Shown here in pieces: positions 50,497 to 60,130 of a DNA stretch of 64,000 nucleotides (position 1 is its first letter; every line of letters begins with the position of its first letter). The translations under genes were made by a program, and so were the position numbers. Below the pieces are notes generated by a model. It was given only the letters and a program-made list of their open reading frames with translations. It was not told the origin of the DNA and made no database searches. The DNA comes from Dyadobacter crusticola DSM 16708 (lineage in GTDB: Bacteria; Bacteroidota; Bacteroidia; Cytophagales; Spirosomataceae). The DNA lies in the NCBI RefSeq assembly GCF_000701505.1, contig NZ_JNJB01000001.1:310001-374000 (forward strand), read 5' to 3'.

Positions 50497-53094
50497 TTAA
50501 AGATCTCCGAACTGCGCGTACATTTCTTTAAGCTTTGGCTCTGTTTCCTTCGCGCGGATATCTTTTCTGAGCGCTGTAACACCCTGAATGTCGGTTAAAA
50601 GTCCCAGTGCCTGGAATGCACCGAAACGCACAAAATAGGATGGATTATCTCTCGCCAGACCTTCGAGCACCGGAATACTTTTGCGTTGAATATCCTGTTT
50701 TGATTTGATCAGGTATTTACCAAAAACCTGCAAGAAATTATACTTCTCGGTAGGCTTCATCGCGCGCATTTTTTCCAGGAACCAGTCAAAACGCTCGGGC
50801 TGAGCCAAGCCTGCATAATAGTTCGCGACCGATGTCACGATTGCATCGTTGGGAGAATCTTCAAATTGAGCCGCTATTTCACTTGCATCATTCGGCTGTG
50901 ACATCAGGTATTTTTCGATAGCGACCGACACCACCAGATAAGAACTGTCACTAAGTGCCTCTTTGAAAATCGCATCGCTGTTATTATCGCCAAACGAAGC
51001 CAGCGTAATGATAGCTTCGGTGCGCACTTGCGGGTGCGGATCTTTTCGGGCGAGGTTCTGGATTTTAGTTTCAATATCAGCAAATCCGGCACCTGCATAT
51101 TCAGCGAAGTTACTCACAGCCATTTGACGGAATTTCCAGAATGGATCTCCCATTGCTTTCTCGAGTATATTCTTCACCGTTGTATCTGCCAACGCACCTT
51201 CCAGCTGAGACAATGCATCATATTTGTGCAGGAATCGATCTGCATTCAAATACTGGAACTGCATTTCAGGACGGTTTTTCTCGTGCTCAATCACTGCAAG
51301 CAGCTGTGCGTCTGCATCAAATACTACCAGATCCGGCTTTTTGGCAGCCGGAAATTCCAGCGTCTGGTTTACCTTATCGATAACCACATTGTACTGGCTT
51401 TTCTTGCCGCTCACCCAAACGTCTACTTTGAGCGGCAGCCTGTAAACAGTTGTCGCGAGTGTATCCTGAGCCTGCTTAACTTTCAACACAACCTTGCCTG
51501 CATTCGCCGCATATTCCTGCTGTATTTTCAAAGTTGGATGTCCGGGCCGGTGAAACCACTGGTCAAAAAACCAGTTGAGATCTTCTCCTGTAACTTTTTC
51601 AAATGCAGATCTCAGGTCATCGATTTCGACAGTGCCTAATGCATTTTTTCGTAGATAATATTTAAGAGAAGCAAAAAAAGCATCGTCGCCCACATACGAC
51701 CGCAACATATGTAGAATGCGCCCGCCCTTTGCGTAAGAGTGGCTATCAAACATATTTTCACGGTCTTTATAAAAGTAGCGGATCATTGGTACCTGCTTGG
51801 TCTCTGCTTCAAGCATGTAACTTTTCATTTCCTGTAAGTTACCCCAGTCAGCCTCGTATTTTCCATTGTTATACTCGCTCCACAGGTACTCGGAATAATT
51901 TGCGAAAGACTCATTCAATGGAAGTTGCCCCCATTCTTCACAGGTTACATAGTTCCCAAACCAATGGTGCGCCAATTCGTGGGCGATCACCGCATCTGAA
52001 TTCCCGTCAACAAGCGAACGCGTATCATTCAGAATACCCTCTTCATGCACGGTTGCAGTTGTATTTTCCATTGCCCCGGATACAAAGTCGCGGACAGCGA
52101 TCTGGGCGTATTTCTCCCAGGGATACTCAACGCCGAATATGTTGGAAAAGAAGCCCATCATTTCAGGAGTGCGACCGAAGATCGCGTGTGCGTCGGGCCC
52201 GTACTTGGGTTCTACATAATAGCTTAATTCAAGACCATTGGGCATCATATCTTTGGCAACCACGAAATCACCTACTGCGATCATCGCAAGGTAAGGCGCG
52301 TGGGGAATGGACTGCTTCCAGTGATCTGTCCGTGTTCCTTTTTTACCTTCGCTCTGCCCTATCAGCACTCCATTTGAAAGTGTTTTGAAGGTACTGTCTA
52401 CAGTAATGTAAAAATCGTGTGTGAACTTCTGATTGGGTGCGTCAATGGTCGGGAACCAGCAGGAGCTACCTTCCGTCTCGCCCTGGGTCCATATCTGGCG
52501 CGGCTTGCCCTCATCCAGCCCATCCGCATTGATGAAGTATAATCCTTTGTCGGTCTGACTGTCATCGGCTTTGTTTCTGGGCACATCATTCGGCTTTGCT
52601 ACATAATCGATTTTGACAAAAAGCGTATCATTTCTCGTGTAGTTCTTTTCGAGCTTGATAATCAGCTTTCTTTTATCCTCATAGGTAAAATTCAGCTTCT
52701 TGGTCACTTTGCCGGCAATCTCCTGGGTAGTAAGTGCACCATAGTCTCCCACCGTATCCAGCATGGAAACCCCTTTGATATCAAAACCCTTTGCATCCAG
52801 TTCCAATGTGTTCTGGGCATGAAAGTGCGGTTTGAATGCAATCACCGCGGAGGCAGGTACCTGTTGCTTTACCCAGTCAAATTGCAAATCGAGGCGGGTG
52901 TAGATAATGTCGCTTTTCTTGGTACGTTCAGGACGGTATGGACCTTTTTTCGTGACGGTACCGGGGTTTCTCCGGTACACCGTATCAGCCTGAACCCGGC
53001 TGTCGGGAGCGGCGGAAACGGACGATAGAAGTAAGTTAAGTGCGAAAATTATAGCGATTAGTCGGCTCAAAAAGAAGGTATTGCGACCGGTCAT
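50497..53094 (-). CDS. Exported M1 family aminopeptidase
   Basis: 865 residues with a signal peptide (1-about 26, ending VSAA). The M1 catalytic domain has the GAMEN exopeptidase motif (SGAMENTTATVHE), the zinc motif HELAHH with the third ligand in ESFAN (HEXXH-x18-E), and a proton-donor Tyr region (SYAKGGRILHM). The last 250 residues form HEAT-like repeats (HPQVRTEAIITLASFG, NPSYFVRFGAFQALG). It removes N-terminal residues from peptides in the periplasm. The ATG at 53094 is chosen; a longer open frame reaches 53280 but overlaps the upstream permease gene. Confidence 0.94.
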   Translation of the reverse strand: MTGRNTFFLSRLIAIIFALNLLLSSVSAAPDSRVQADTVYRRNPGTVTKKGPYRPERTKKSDIIYTRLDLQFDWVKQQVPASAVIAFKPHFHAQNTLELDAKGFDIKGVSMLDTVGDYGALTTQEIAGKVTKKLNFTYEDKRKLIIKLEKNYTRNDTLFVKIDYVAKPNDVPRNKADDSQTDKGLYFINADGLDEGKPRQIWTQGETEGSSCWFPTIDAPNQKFTHDFYITVDSTFKTLSNGVLIGQSEGKKGTRTDHWKQSIPHAPYLAMIAVGDFVVAKDMMPNGLELSYYVEPKYGPDAHAIFGRTPEMMGFFSNIFGVEYPWEKYAQIAVRDFVSGAMENTTATVHEEGILNDTRSLVDGNSDAVIAHELAHHWFGNYVTCEEWGQLPLNESFANYSEYLWSEYNNGKYEADWGNLQEMKSYMLEAETKQVPMIRYFYKDRENMFDSHSYAKGGRILHMLRSYVGDDAFFASLKYYLRKNALGTVEIDDLRSAFEKVTGEDLNWFFDQWFHRPGHPTLKIQQEYAANAGKVVLKVKQAQDTLATTVYRLPLKVDVWVSGKKSQYNVVIDKVNQTLEFPAAKKPDLVVFDADAQLLAVIEHEKNRPEMQFQYLNADRFLHKYDALSQLEGALADTTVKNILEKAMGDPFWKFRQMAVSNFAEYAGAGFADIETKIQNLARKDPHPQVRTEAIITLASFGDNNSDAIFKEALSDSSYLVVSVAIEKYLMSQPNDASEIAAQFEDSPNDAIVTSVANYYAGLAQPERFDWFLEKMRAMKPTEKYNFLQVFGKYLIKSKQDIQRKSIPVLEGLARDNPSYFVRFGAFQALGLLTDIQGVTALRKDIRAKETEPKLKEMYAQFGDL

Positions 53095-53171
53095 ATCTGC
53101 TTTCGAATTGTTAGCTGGGGAGTGATTCAAATTATTGAATTTAATAAGTCGTTTTCTGTTCTCGGAAGTAC

Positions 53172-54398
53172 TTAAACCCGCAAAATAGCGCCCGCCTCGG
53201 CTGCGCGCCGGGCTGGTATGTAGGATACTACCATGGTAATCATAACGACAACAATGCCTGTATAGAGTATATCTTCCCATATTAATTTGACTGGGTACGC
53301 ATCTACCAGCGAAGTAGCCATTCCCATTGAAACAAAGCCGTATTTAATCTGTAACCAGCAAATCAGGATACCTCCGATCAATCCGAAAACTGCGCCGGAA
53401 AGCGCAACAATCGCACCTTCTGCAAGGAAAATTTTCCTGATCAGCGCCGGGGTTGCACCGAGTGCATACAACATGGAAACGTCCTTTTTCTTTTCAATCG
53501 CCAGCATGCTCAGTGAGAAGAAAATGTTGATTGCGGCGACTAAAATAATCAGGGACAGGGTAACAGCCACGAAAAGCTTTTCCATTTTGATCGCTCTCAG
53601 TAAATCTGCATTCAGGGAATCCCGGTCTTTTACCACAAAATCCTTGCCTAATACGCTGGCAAGCCGCCCGCCTACCTCTTGCTCACGAAACCCAGGACTT
53701 ACATTGATCTCGATCGCAGACCTGTCGCCCCGGTATTGCATCAGCGAATCGACCAGGTCCACCGGCGCGATCACGTAATCATCGTATCGCGTTTCTATAA
53801 AAAACACGCCGCCCGGCCTCAATGCGAGCTGGTTGAAAGCTTCCGGCGAGGTCAGGTTCAGTGCTTTGGAACTTGTTCTGGGATAAAGGAATTCGAGTGG
53901 CGTAATGATATCTTCCAGCGAAATAGACAACGCATTGCGGATACCTTCTGAGACGATCGCGTACGGGGTGCCATTTACGCCGCGTAATGTGAGAGAACCT
54001 TCTATGATGGCGGTATCCAGTCTTTCCTGCTGCTCAAAAGTCCGGTCAACACCTTTTAGCCTGACTATGGTCTGCTGATTACCATATCTTGCCAGTGCAT
54101 TGTCCTCGATTATCTGTGTAATCAAGCTCACTCCATTCACTTTTTTGATACTGCTGAGCATCTCAGGCGTAATCGTAAACCGCTTTCCCGCCGCCGGTGC
54201 TATCTTGATGTCAGAATCAAAAGTCTTGAAAATTCGCCGGTTGAGATCCTCCATTCCATTAAAAACAGAAAGAACCACTACCATCGCCATTGTGCCAACA
54301 GCCACACCGGCCATTGCAATCCGGGCAATCAGGCTGATAAAGCTTCTTTTGTTACGCGAGAAAAAATAGCGAACGGCAATACGGTAAGAAAGATCCAT
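53172..54398 (-). CDS. LolC/LolE-type ABC transporter permease
   Basis: 408 residues, FtsX family: one helix near 23-48 (FISLIARIAMAGVAVGTMAM), a MacB_PCD-like periplasmic domain with TFDSDIKIAPAAGK, and three helices near 275-400, with MLAIEKKKDVSMLYALGATP as the FtsX signature. This single-copy four-helix form is the LolC/E type, which in other bacteria extracts lipoproteins from the inner membrane with LolD. It lies 12 bp after rbfA on the same strand, an arrangement common in Bacteroidota. Confidence 0.88.
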   Translation of the reverse strand: MDLSYRIAVRYFFSRNKRSFISLIARIAMAGVAVGTMAMVVVLSVFNGMEDLNRRIFKTFDSDIKIAPAAGKRFTITPEMLSSIKKVNGVSLITQIIEDNALARYGNQQTIVRLKGVDRTFEQQERLDTAIIEGSLTLRGVNGTPYAIVSEGIRNALSISLEDIITPLEFLYPRTSSKALNLTSPEAFNQLALRPGGVFFIETRYDDYVIAPVDLVDSLMQYRGDRSAIEINVSPGFREQEVGGRLASVLGKDFVVKDRDSLNADLLRAIKMEKLFVAVTLSLIILVAAINIFFSLSMLAIEKKKDVSMLYALGATPALIRKIFLAEGAIVALSGAVFGLIGGILICWLQIKYGFVSMGMATSLVDAYPVKLIWEDILYTGIVVVMITMVVSYIPARRAAEAGAILRV

Positions 54399-54410
54399 AA
54401 CCGGGAGGAA

Positions 54411-54794
54411 TCAATTTGTTTCTTCTTCCTCGTCCGGCCCGGCAGGCGGTATTACAAGATCAGAGAACAGCATTTCCATCTTGGCTGCATATTCTGCGGT
54501 ATCATCTGCGTAAAATTGAAGGTGCGGGACGATCCTCAGCTGGTGACGAACACGCTCAGCCAGTTTTTGGCGGATAAAGCGCGTATTCTCCTTGATCGTT
54601 TCCAGTAAAATGGTCTTTTTCTTATCAGGCAAAAAACTCAGGTAAGCTCTTGCAATGCCCAGGTCAGGCGTAACTCTCACTGCTGTAATCGTCACGATCG
54701 ATCCGTTGATCAGGTGCTGTGCGTCCTTTTGAAAAATCTCGCCCAGGTCCTTTTGAATCTGCCTGCCTACTTTTTGTTGTCTTTTCGATTCCAT
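54411..54794 (-). CDS. rbfA: 30S ribosome-binding factor RbfA
   Basis: 127 residues. KH-fold protein needed for late 16S rRNA 5'-end maturation. Recognised by RQQKVGRQIQKDLGEIFQKD, VTITAVRVTPDLGIARAYLS, and RHQLRIVPHLQFYADDTAEY; the acidic C-terminal tail (PPAGPDEEEETN) is variable. First gene of a two-gene transcript with the LolC/E-type permease. Confidence 0.95.
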   Translation of the reverse strand: MESKRQQKVGRQIQKDLGEIFQKDAQHLINGSIVTITAVRVTPDLGIARAYLSFLPDKKKTILLETIKENTRFIRQKLAERVRHQLRIVPHLQFYADDTAEYAAKMEMLFSDLVIPPAGPDEEEETN

Positions 54795-55001
54795 GTGTAA
54801 ATTCTTTATCGGAGAAGGGTCGCGTATGCGGTACTCAGACTGTCTGCTTCTCAGTTTAGGTTTATGTAAACTAACATTCCTAAATCATCCTTCCACGTTT
54901 TTCCAATGATCACAAATATCCGCACTTATTTTGTTTTTGTAGAATGCAGCGTTGTAATTTCGTAAAAGTTATTCCCGTAAGCTACATAATCCGCATCGTA
55001 C

Positions 55002-56414
55002 TTGCTTAGTTTTTTCCGAGTCAATGCAAGGTATCAGACCATCAGCCTGGTAGTATTCTTCCTGCTGCTCCGCCTCCCCTTTTTCCTGGGTGGCGCGCCC
55101 CTGCTGATACCTGAACTGAGCTGGATGCTCGTGGGCGAACAAATGGGCCGCGGCTTCATGCTTTACCGCGATGTGTGGGACAATGTAAGCCCATTCTCCG
55201 GCCTGACTTACTGGTTGATCGACAGCCTTTTCGGGCGCACACAGTGGGTGTATCAGATCGCCGCGATGACAGTGTCGATTGTTCAGATCCTGTATTTCAA
55301 TTATGTAATCCATTCGCGTGAAGTATTCCCCGAGCGCACATTCCTGCCTGGGGCGCTCTATACACTTTTCCTCAACATATCCTTTGATATGGGTACACTT
55401 TCACCCATGTTGATGGCCAACACATTTTTGCTTTTTGCATTCGGGTCAATCGTCAAAATGCTCGTGAGGCGCGAAGTGACTACGCAGGTTTTCGAAATGG
55501 GTCTCTACATCGGAATCGCGACGTTGTTTTACCTCCCGGCTTCCCTGTTTGTGATCTGGGCATTTCTGGCGCTGCTGTTCTACACAGGTTCCACGATCCG
55601 TCACCACTTACTGGGTCTTTTCGGCTCCCTGTTTCCATTACTAATGGTCGTGCTCTTTTTCTACCTGAACAACGGGATTGAAAGTTTGAACAGGAACCTG
55701 CTTACCTCGGTATTCCAGGTAAAGCAATATAACCTCAACGATTTTTCGTCGCTGCTCGCTTCACTCCTGCTGCCGCTCGGCTTCGGGATCATGGGATTTA
55801 TGCGGATCTTCACTACGCTACGGTTTGTTAACTATCAAACCCGCATTCAGCAGGTAATGGCGCTTTGGTTCATTGTTGCGGTATTTACAATCCCATTAAT
55901 GCAGTTCCTGGCACCGATGCAGTTTGTGATCTTCATTCCGCCAGCGGCATTCTTTGCTACCCACTATTTTCAGAGTTTCAAGAAAAACAGCTGGGCCGAT
56001 GAACTGCAATTTACCCTGATGGGCGCGGTGATTGTCCTGATTCAGTACCAGGGATTGAGGGGGATCATTCCGGGTATTTCAATGGGAAGACTGGAAAATC
56101 TGCGAACCAAGCCTGCCAACCTTCCCGAGCAGATTACAGGGAAACGGATCCTCGTTTTGGGCAGCCATTCAGGGGAGTATATCGATAACTACACGGCCAC
56201 GCCTTACCTGAACTGGGAACTGGCGAGCTACGATTTGCGCAGCCTGGATAACTTCGACAGTGTAATCCACGTTTACGACAACTTCAAAAAGGATCCGCCG
56301 GATTACGTGATCGACAAGGTGAATTTAATGCCGAAACTGCTCAGCAGAGTTCCGGCATTACAGAAGCAATACAAGCTCAGCGCCTGGAAAGGCATTTACG
56401 AACGCACCAACTAG
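55002..56414 (+). CDS. Polytopic membrane protein of unknown function, possibly GT-C glycosyltransferase-like
   Basis: 470 residues with 10-11 membrane helices (first about 13-35) and a C-terminal soluble part of about 110 residues (GKRILVLGSHSGEYIDNYTA onward). The short loop MLYRDVWDNVSPFSGLTYWL after helix 1 resembles the Asp-containing first loop of GT-C glycosyltransferases such as PMT-type enzymes (RDVW..SP is typical), so sugar transfer from a lipid carrier is possible but not established. The start is a TTG at 55002. The stop overlaps that of rpiB by 4 bp (CTAG). Confidence 0.62.
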   Translation: MLSFFRVNARYQTISLVVFFLLLRLPFFLGGAPLLIPELSWMLVGEQMGRGFMLYRDVWDNVSPFSGLTYWLIDSLFGRTQWVYQIAAMTVSIVQILYFNYVIHSREVFPERTFLPGALYTLFLNISFDMGTLSPMLMANTFLLFAFGSIVKMLVRREVTTQVFEMGLYIGIATLFYLPASLFVIWAFLALLFYTGSTIRHHLLGLFGSLFPLLMVVLFFYLNNGIESLNRNLLTSVFQVKQYNLNDFSSLLASLLLPLGFGIMGFMRIFTTLRFVNYQTRIQQVMALWFIVAVFTIPLMQFLAPMQFVIFIPPAAFFATHYFQSFKKNSWADELQFTLMGAVIVLIQYQGLRGIIPGISMGRLENLRTKPANLPEQITGKRILVLGSHSGEYIDNYTATPYLNWELASYDLRSLDNFDSVIHVYDNFKKDPPDYVIDKVNLMPKLLSRVPALQKQYKLSAWKGIYERTN

Positions 56415-56842
56415 CACGCGATTTTATTAACACGCGTCTGGTGGCGGCCTCCTTCAAACTCAGTTGCAAGAAAAGCTTCCAGGCTGGCCAATGCAGTTTC
56501 CAGCTCCATAAAACGTACCGGAAAGCAGATTACATTGGAATCATTGTGCTGCCTCGTCAATGCCGCGAGCGGAGTATCCCACACCAATGCAGCGCGGATT
56601 CCCTGGTGCTTGTTCGCAGTAATACAAACGCCCTGGCCGCTTCCGCAAAGCAAAACGCCTTTTTCAAACTCCCCGCTTTCAACAGCACTGGCAACAGGAT
56701 GTGCGAAATCCGCGTAGTCCGCTGAGTCGGGACTGTATGTACCGAAATCCTTGGTTTCGAAACCATTTGCAGTCAGCCATTCAATGATCGGCTCTTTGTA
56801 TGGAAATCCGGCGTGATCTGAACCAATAGCAATTTTTCTCAT
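56411..56842 (-). CDS. rpiB: Ribose-5-phosphate isomerase B
   Basis: 143 residues. Interconverts ribose 5-phosphate and ribulose 5-phosphate in the pentose phosphate pathway. MRKIAIGSDHAGFPYKEPI is the family start, VLLCGSGQGVCITANKHQGI supplies the catalytic Cys and the phosphate loop, and ALTRQHNDSNVICFPVRF completes the pattern. The ATG at 56842 is the start; an open frame continues to 56947 without similarity. Convergent with the membrane protein gene, sharing the bases CTAG in both stops. Confidence 0.95.
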   Translation of the reverse strand: MRKIAIGSDHAGFPYKEPIIEWLTANGFETKDFGTYSPDSADYADFAHPVASAVESGEFEKGVLLCGSGQGVCITANKHQGIRAALVWDTPLAALTRQHNDSNVICFPVRFMELETALASLEAFLATEFEGGRHQTRVNKIAC

Positions 56843-56965
56843 TACTTTTCTGTTTATTAAAGCCCGTCCTTTATAGGCGGTCAAGTGAATAGCAAGCGGC
56901 CGCAAGGCACGCTTGTAATACAAAAATACCATTATATGGTTTAACAATTAAATGGAGTTTAGAAT

Positions 56966-57745
56966 ATGAGTGATATGAGTGAACAAACAAAGCCAACCAA
57001 TGCCGAGTTGGTAGATGTTTCCCTTCTTAATCCGGCGGTTCCCGAAGATGAAAAAAGGATCAAGGAAGCATTTGAAGACAGGAACTGGAGTGAAATAAAG
57101 AGTGCCGATTCATGGGTTATATTCAAGGTAATGGCAGAGTTTGTAGAAGGTTTCGACAAGCTTGCCAAGATTGGTCCATGCGTTTCCCTGTTCGGTTCGG
57201 CGCGGACGTTACCAGACAATCCGCATTACAAAACAGCTGAGGAAATTGCCGCGAAGCTGGTAAGGCACGGCTACGGGGTGATCACCGGAGGTGGGCCCGG
57301 TATCATGGAAGCCGGTAACAAAGGTGCATTTGAACAAGGGGGTAAGTCCGTTGGTCTCAACATCAAGCTGCCTTTCGAACAACACAGCAACATTTACATT
57401 GATCACGATAAAAGCATCAACTTCGACTTTTTCTTTGTCAGGAAAGTGATGTTCGTCAAATACTCGCAGGGTTTCGTAGTGATGCCCGGCGGTTTCGGCA
57501 CGCTCGATGAGCTTTTTGAAGCATTAACACTGATCCAAACCAAGAAAATCGGCAGGTTCCCGATCGTGCTCGTAGGAAGCTCTTACTGGACCGGGCTACT
57601 GGACTGGATCAAAGGTACCATGCTCACAGAACGCAACATCAATCCAGAAGACATGAAACTGATCAGCGTGGTGGACACACCCGACGAGGCTGTGAAGGTG
57701 ATCGATACATTTTATTCCAAATACCTGCTGAAACCAAACTTTTAA
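56966..57745 (+). CDS. LOG-family nucleotide phosphoribohydrolase (TIGR00730)
   Basis: 259 residues. Rossmann-like lysine-decarboxylase fold with GVITGGGPGIMEAGNKGAFE and the diagnostic VMPGGFGTLDELFEALTLIQ (PGGxGTxxE). LOG proteins release adenine-type bases from cytokinin riboside or other nucleoside monophosphates. A charged N-terminal 50 residues precede the core. The stop is 4 bp from the convergent helix-hairpin-helix gene. Confidence 0.9.
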   Translation: MSDMSEQTKPTNAELVDVSLLNPAVPEDEKRIKEAFEDRNWSEIKSADSWVIFKVMAEFVEGFDKLAKIGPCVSLFGSARTLPDNPHYKTAEEIAAKLVRHGYGVITGGGPGIMEAGNKGAFEQGGKSVGLNIKLPFEQHSNIYIDHDKSINFDFFFVRKVMFVKYSQGFVVMPGGFGTLDELFEALTLIQTKKIGRFPIVLVGSSYWTGLLDWIKGTMLTERNINPEDMKLISVVDTPDEAVKVIDTFYSKYLLKPNF

Positions 57746-57749
57746 TGGT

Positions 57750-58712
57750 TCAGTAATCAAGGTAAGGCTCTATTTTCCGGAGCTGCTCCTCGTCCAGGAT
57801 TTTAACATTACGCAGGTCTGCGCTGTTTTTGAAGCTTCCATGCTGGTTACGGTAATTGATAATTACTGAAACCAGCTTTTTATTTTTCAGGTAGCTGTGA
57901 CTTCCCAGCTCAGCAGCCGTAGCAGTATTGATATTGATCTTTTTTACGCCGGTTGAAATCACCGCATATTTGTTAAGCTCGCCTAATGCAATCGAATCCA
58001 AACCAAAAACTTCGGCAAACTGGCTCTTGGAATGAAACCCGCCAAGTCCATCGCGAAATTTCAAAATCCTTACAGAAAGTTTGGTACCGATCCCGCGCAG
58101 CTTAACAAGCTCAGTTGTATCGGCAGTATTGATGTCAAATGGAGAAATCGCGGGAGGCGCAAATTTCCGTGTCCCTTCTTTGGGGGTGTTCACTGCCTCA
58201 GGTGCTTTGGACAAACGAGTACCTACCGGGCTGCCAGTCTGGATCTCTATAAAAGGCGTCAGCTTTTGAAACAGCTCCGGCGGGAAATCATAGATGTGCA
58301 GCAAATCTTCCTTCTTTCTGAACTTCCCTCCTTTCGACCTGAACTTATCAATCCGCCTGGCCAGAAACAATGGTATTCCAAGCTCAGAAAGCTGTTCCAC
58401 TGTGGCTGCATTCGGGTCAAATGCAAAGAGGCGGACTGGTTTGGCCGGTTTTTTGAAATACTCCGGTGGCTTTCTTTTCTGTGCCTTGTACCTGGCTTTG
58501 TTTTCAACTTCAATGTCGGCAACAATGCTATCCAGCTTCGCCTGGCTCAAAGGCGCGGGGCCAGGTGGAAAAAGTGGCAGGATATACCTTCTGAATACAA
58601 AAGGAAACCAAACTATAAGCACGCAAATCACCATTAATGCAATCGCGCCCCGTGCCTCCTTTCTTGAAATACCAAAAAAATGCTGGATCTGCTCCGTCAG
58701 TTTTTTAAACAT
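57750..58712 (-). CDS. ComEA-like membrane-anchored helix-hairpin-helix protein
   Basis: 320 residues. One membrane helix near 20-45 (GAIALMVICVLIVWFPFVF), a Pro/Lys-rich linker, then at least three HhH units: NAATVEQLSELGIPLFLARR, NTADTTELVKLRGIGTKLSV and NTATAAELGSHSYLKNKKLV. In Gram-positive competence ComEA binds incoming DNA; Bacteroidota relatives have the same fold but an unproven role. It follows the terminator of the DUF4097 gene. Confidence 0.85.
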   Translation of the reverse strand: MFKKLTEQIQHFFGISRKEARGAIALMVICVLIVWFPFVFRRYILPLFPPGPAPLSQAKLDSIVADIEVENKARYKAQKRKPPEYFKKPAKPVRLFAFDPNAATVEQLSELGIPLFLARRIDKFRSKGGKFRKKEDLLHIYDFPPELFQKLTPFIEIQTGSPVGTRLSKAPEAVNTPKEGTRKFAPPAISPFDINTADTTELVKLRGIGTKLSVRILKFRDGLGGFHSKSQFAEVFGLDSIALGELNKYAVISTGVKKININTATAAELGSHSYLKNKKLVSVIINYRNQHGSFKNSADLRNVKILDEEQLRKIEPYLDY

Positions 58713-58771
58713 AAGTCAAAAGCGCTTTTCTCTTTTGACGTCCGGAATTCGATTTGGTCTCGGTGAAAAAC

Positions 58772-58804
58772 AAAAAAACGTCAGGCGATCACCCGACGTT
58801 TTCT
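58772..58804 (-). terminator. Rho-independent terminator of the DUF4097 gene
   Basis: AAAACGTC (58775-58782) pairs with GACGTTTT (58795-58802); inner GG/CC pairs surround a short loop with one mismatch. On the minus strand the stem is followed by seven T. It lies 20 bp after the DUF4097 stop and before the HhH gene. Confidence 0.82.
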
Positions 58805-58823
58805 CTCAATGCTGAATGCAGGA

Positions 58824-59864
58824 TCAGTTTACATAAACGCTGCCGCTGCTTGCTGATAAGGTCACGGGAATACCGCCGCCGTTCATTTTGCCGCGGACAT
58901 ATTCCTTTTCTACACGACCGTCGAAGTTTTTCAAAGGGATACTTACCTTGTTACCTTTCAGGTTCAGGTCCATTCCTGCGTCCATTGGCATGGTTACCCG
59001 CACACTGCCTGCCGAACTTGAAATATCAACATACTTTCCGAGCTTGGTCAGTTCCACTTCCACGCTTCCCGCGCTTGTGCTTGCCTTAATACTGCCCGAA
59101 ACATTGGCAAGCCGCACAGAGCCGCCCGAAGTGCCGGTGTCCAGTGTGCCGCTGATATCGTCGCCTTTTACACTGCCGCCGCTCGTGTGAGCTACCACAT
59201 CGCCATTGATACTGTTCAGAGTGATGCTGCCGCCGGAAGTATTCAGTTCAATTTTCCCTTTCAATCCGGCTGCCTTGATGCTGCCCCCGCTGGTTTCCAG
59301 GTCGATTTCGTTGCTGCAATTCGCCACATCGATGCTTCCGCCAGAAGTACGCCCGTGGATCATTCCGTTCAGGTCTTCTACTTTCAGGCTCCCGCCGCTT
59401 GTCTGGAAGTTCTGCTCGCCGGTCAGGGATGCGATTTTAATGCTGCCCCCGCTGGTTTTCAGATTAGTCGCCACATTTCTGGGCGCATACACTTTAAATC
59501 CTATTGAGATGCTCTTTTTATTGTCCCACTTGGTTCCTGCCTTGCGCTTCGCGGTAGCTACCACCCTGTTTCCCTCTGTCCCGATGAGGATATCGTAATC
59601 TTCCAGCCGGTCTTCAATCTCGTCTTTCGAAAGCTCGTCTTTTCCGTTCCAGTTATTGGGCTTTACAAACATATCCACCTTGAATCCGTCACTTTGCCCG
59701 CCAGTTACGGCGATTGATCCTCCCGAAGTTTCAACAACAAGCTCTTTTAACGACGGGCTGGTGAATTTTTTGGAAACATAAGGCTGCTCACTGTCAGACT
59801 GTGCCCTGGCTCCGGCTGAAAACAACAGCGGCAATGCGATTAGAAGTAAATGTCTCTTTTTCAT
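58824..59864 (-). CDS. Exported DUF4097 beta-helix protein with 18-residue repeats
   Basis: 346 residues, signal peptide 1-22 (ending ARAQ). A first TSGGS at 46 is followed by a spacer, then the TSGGS core recurs with exact 18-residue spacing at 137, 155, 173, 191, 209, 227 and 245, with TSAGS at 263 and SSAGS at 283. Each unit has the form TSGGSIxxxxLxGxIxxx, the pattern of a right-handed beta-helix or DUF4097/DUF4098 coil. Role unknown; it probably acts at the cell surface or periplasm. The ATG at 59864 gives a proper signal peptide. Confidence 0.87.
   Translation of the reverse strand: MKKRHLLLIALPLLFSAGARAQSDSEQPYVSKKFTSPSLKELVVETSGGSIAVTGGQSDGFKVDMFVKPNNWNGKDELSKDEIEDRLEDYDILIGTEGNRVVATAKRKAGTKWDNKKSISIGFKVYAPRNVATNLKTSGGSIKIASLTGEQNFQTSGGSLKVEDLNGMIHGRTSGGSIDVANCSNEIDLETSGGSIKAAGLKGKIELNTSGGSITLNSINGDVVAHTSGGSVKGDDISGTLDTGTSGGSVRLANVSGSIKASTSAGSVEVELTKLGKYVDISSSAGSVRVTMPMDAGMDLNLKGNKVSIPLKNFDGRVEKEYVRGKMNGGGIPVTLSASSGSVYVN
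59019..59456 (-). repeat. Eight 54-bp coding repeats in the DUF4097 gene
   Basis: Encodes residues 137-282 of the DUF4097 protein: seven consecutive 18-residue units and an eighth of 20 residues, each starting TSGGS or TSAGS. Codon use differs between units (TSGGS is encoded with varied Ser and Gly codons), so the array is old rather than freshly amplified. Confidence 0.85.
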
Positions 59865-60130
59865 GATTATCAGATTTTTTTTCAATGATGTTAAAAACGC
59901 AGCAAAAGTTGCGCGCGTCGTCATAATTCCTTTGTTACAACAGATCTTCGTCTGTTTTATATGATCTGCAATAAAACAGAGCCAAGAAATAAGAAACTTA
60001 AAATCAATTACTTACCTTATCAACACTGTTCATATTCGGACATTTCCTGACTTCAATGCGTGCATATCAGCTGCAACAGTTACCAGCGGGTACGATTTTT
60101 GAACCTCTGATAGCAAACACAAAAACGCTT

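Noticed and set aside
51028-52388. Plus-strand frames of about 200 codons opposite the M1 peptidase gene
   Set aside because: They are antisense to a clear catalytic domain and lack recognisable similarity or a plausible leader.
53095-53280. N-terminal extension of the M1 peptidase
   Set aside because: It overlaps the 3' end of the LolC/E-type permease gene and would bury the signal peptide 62 residues inside.
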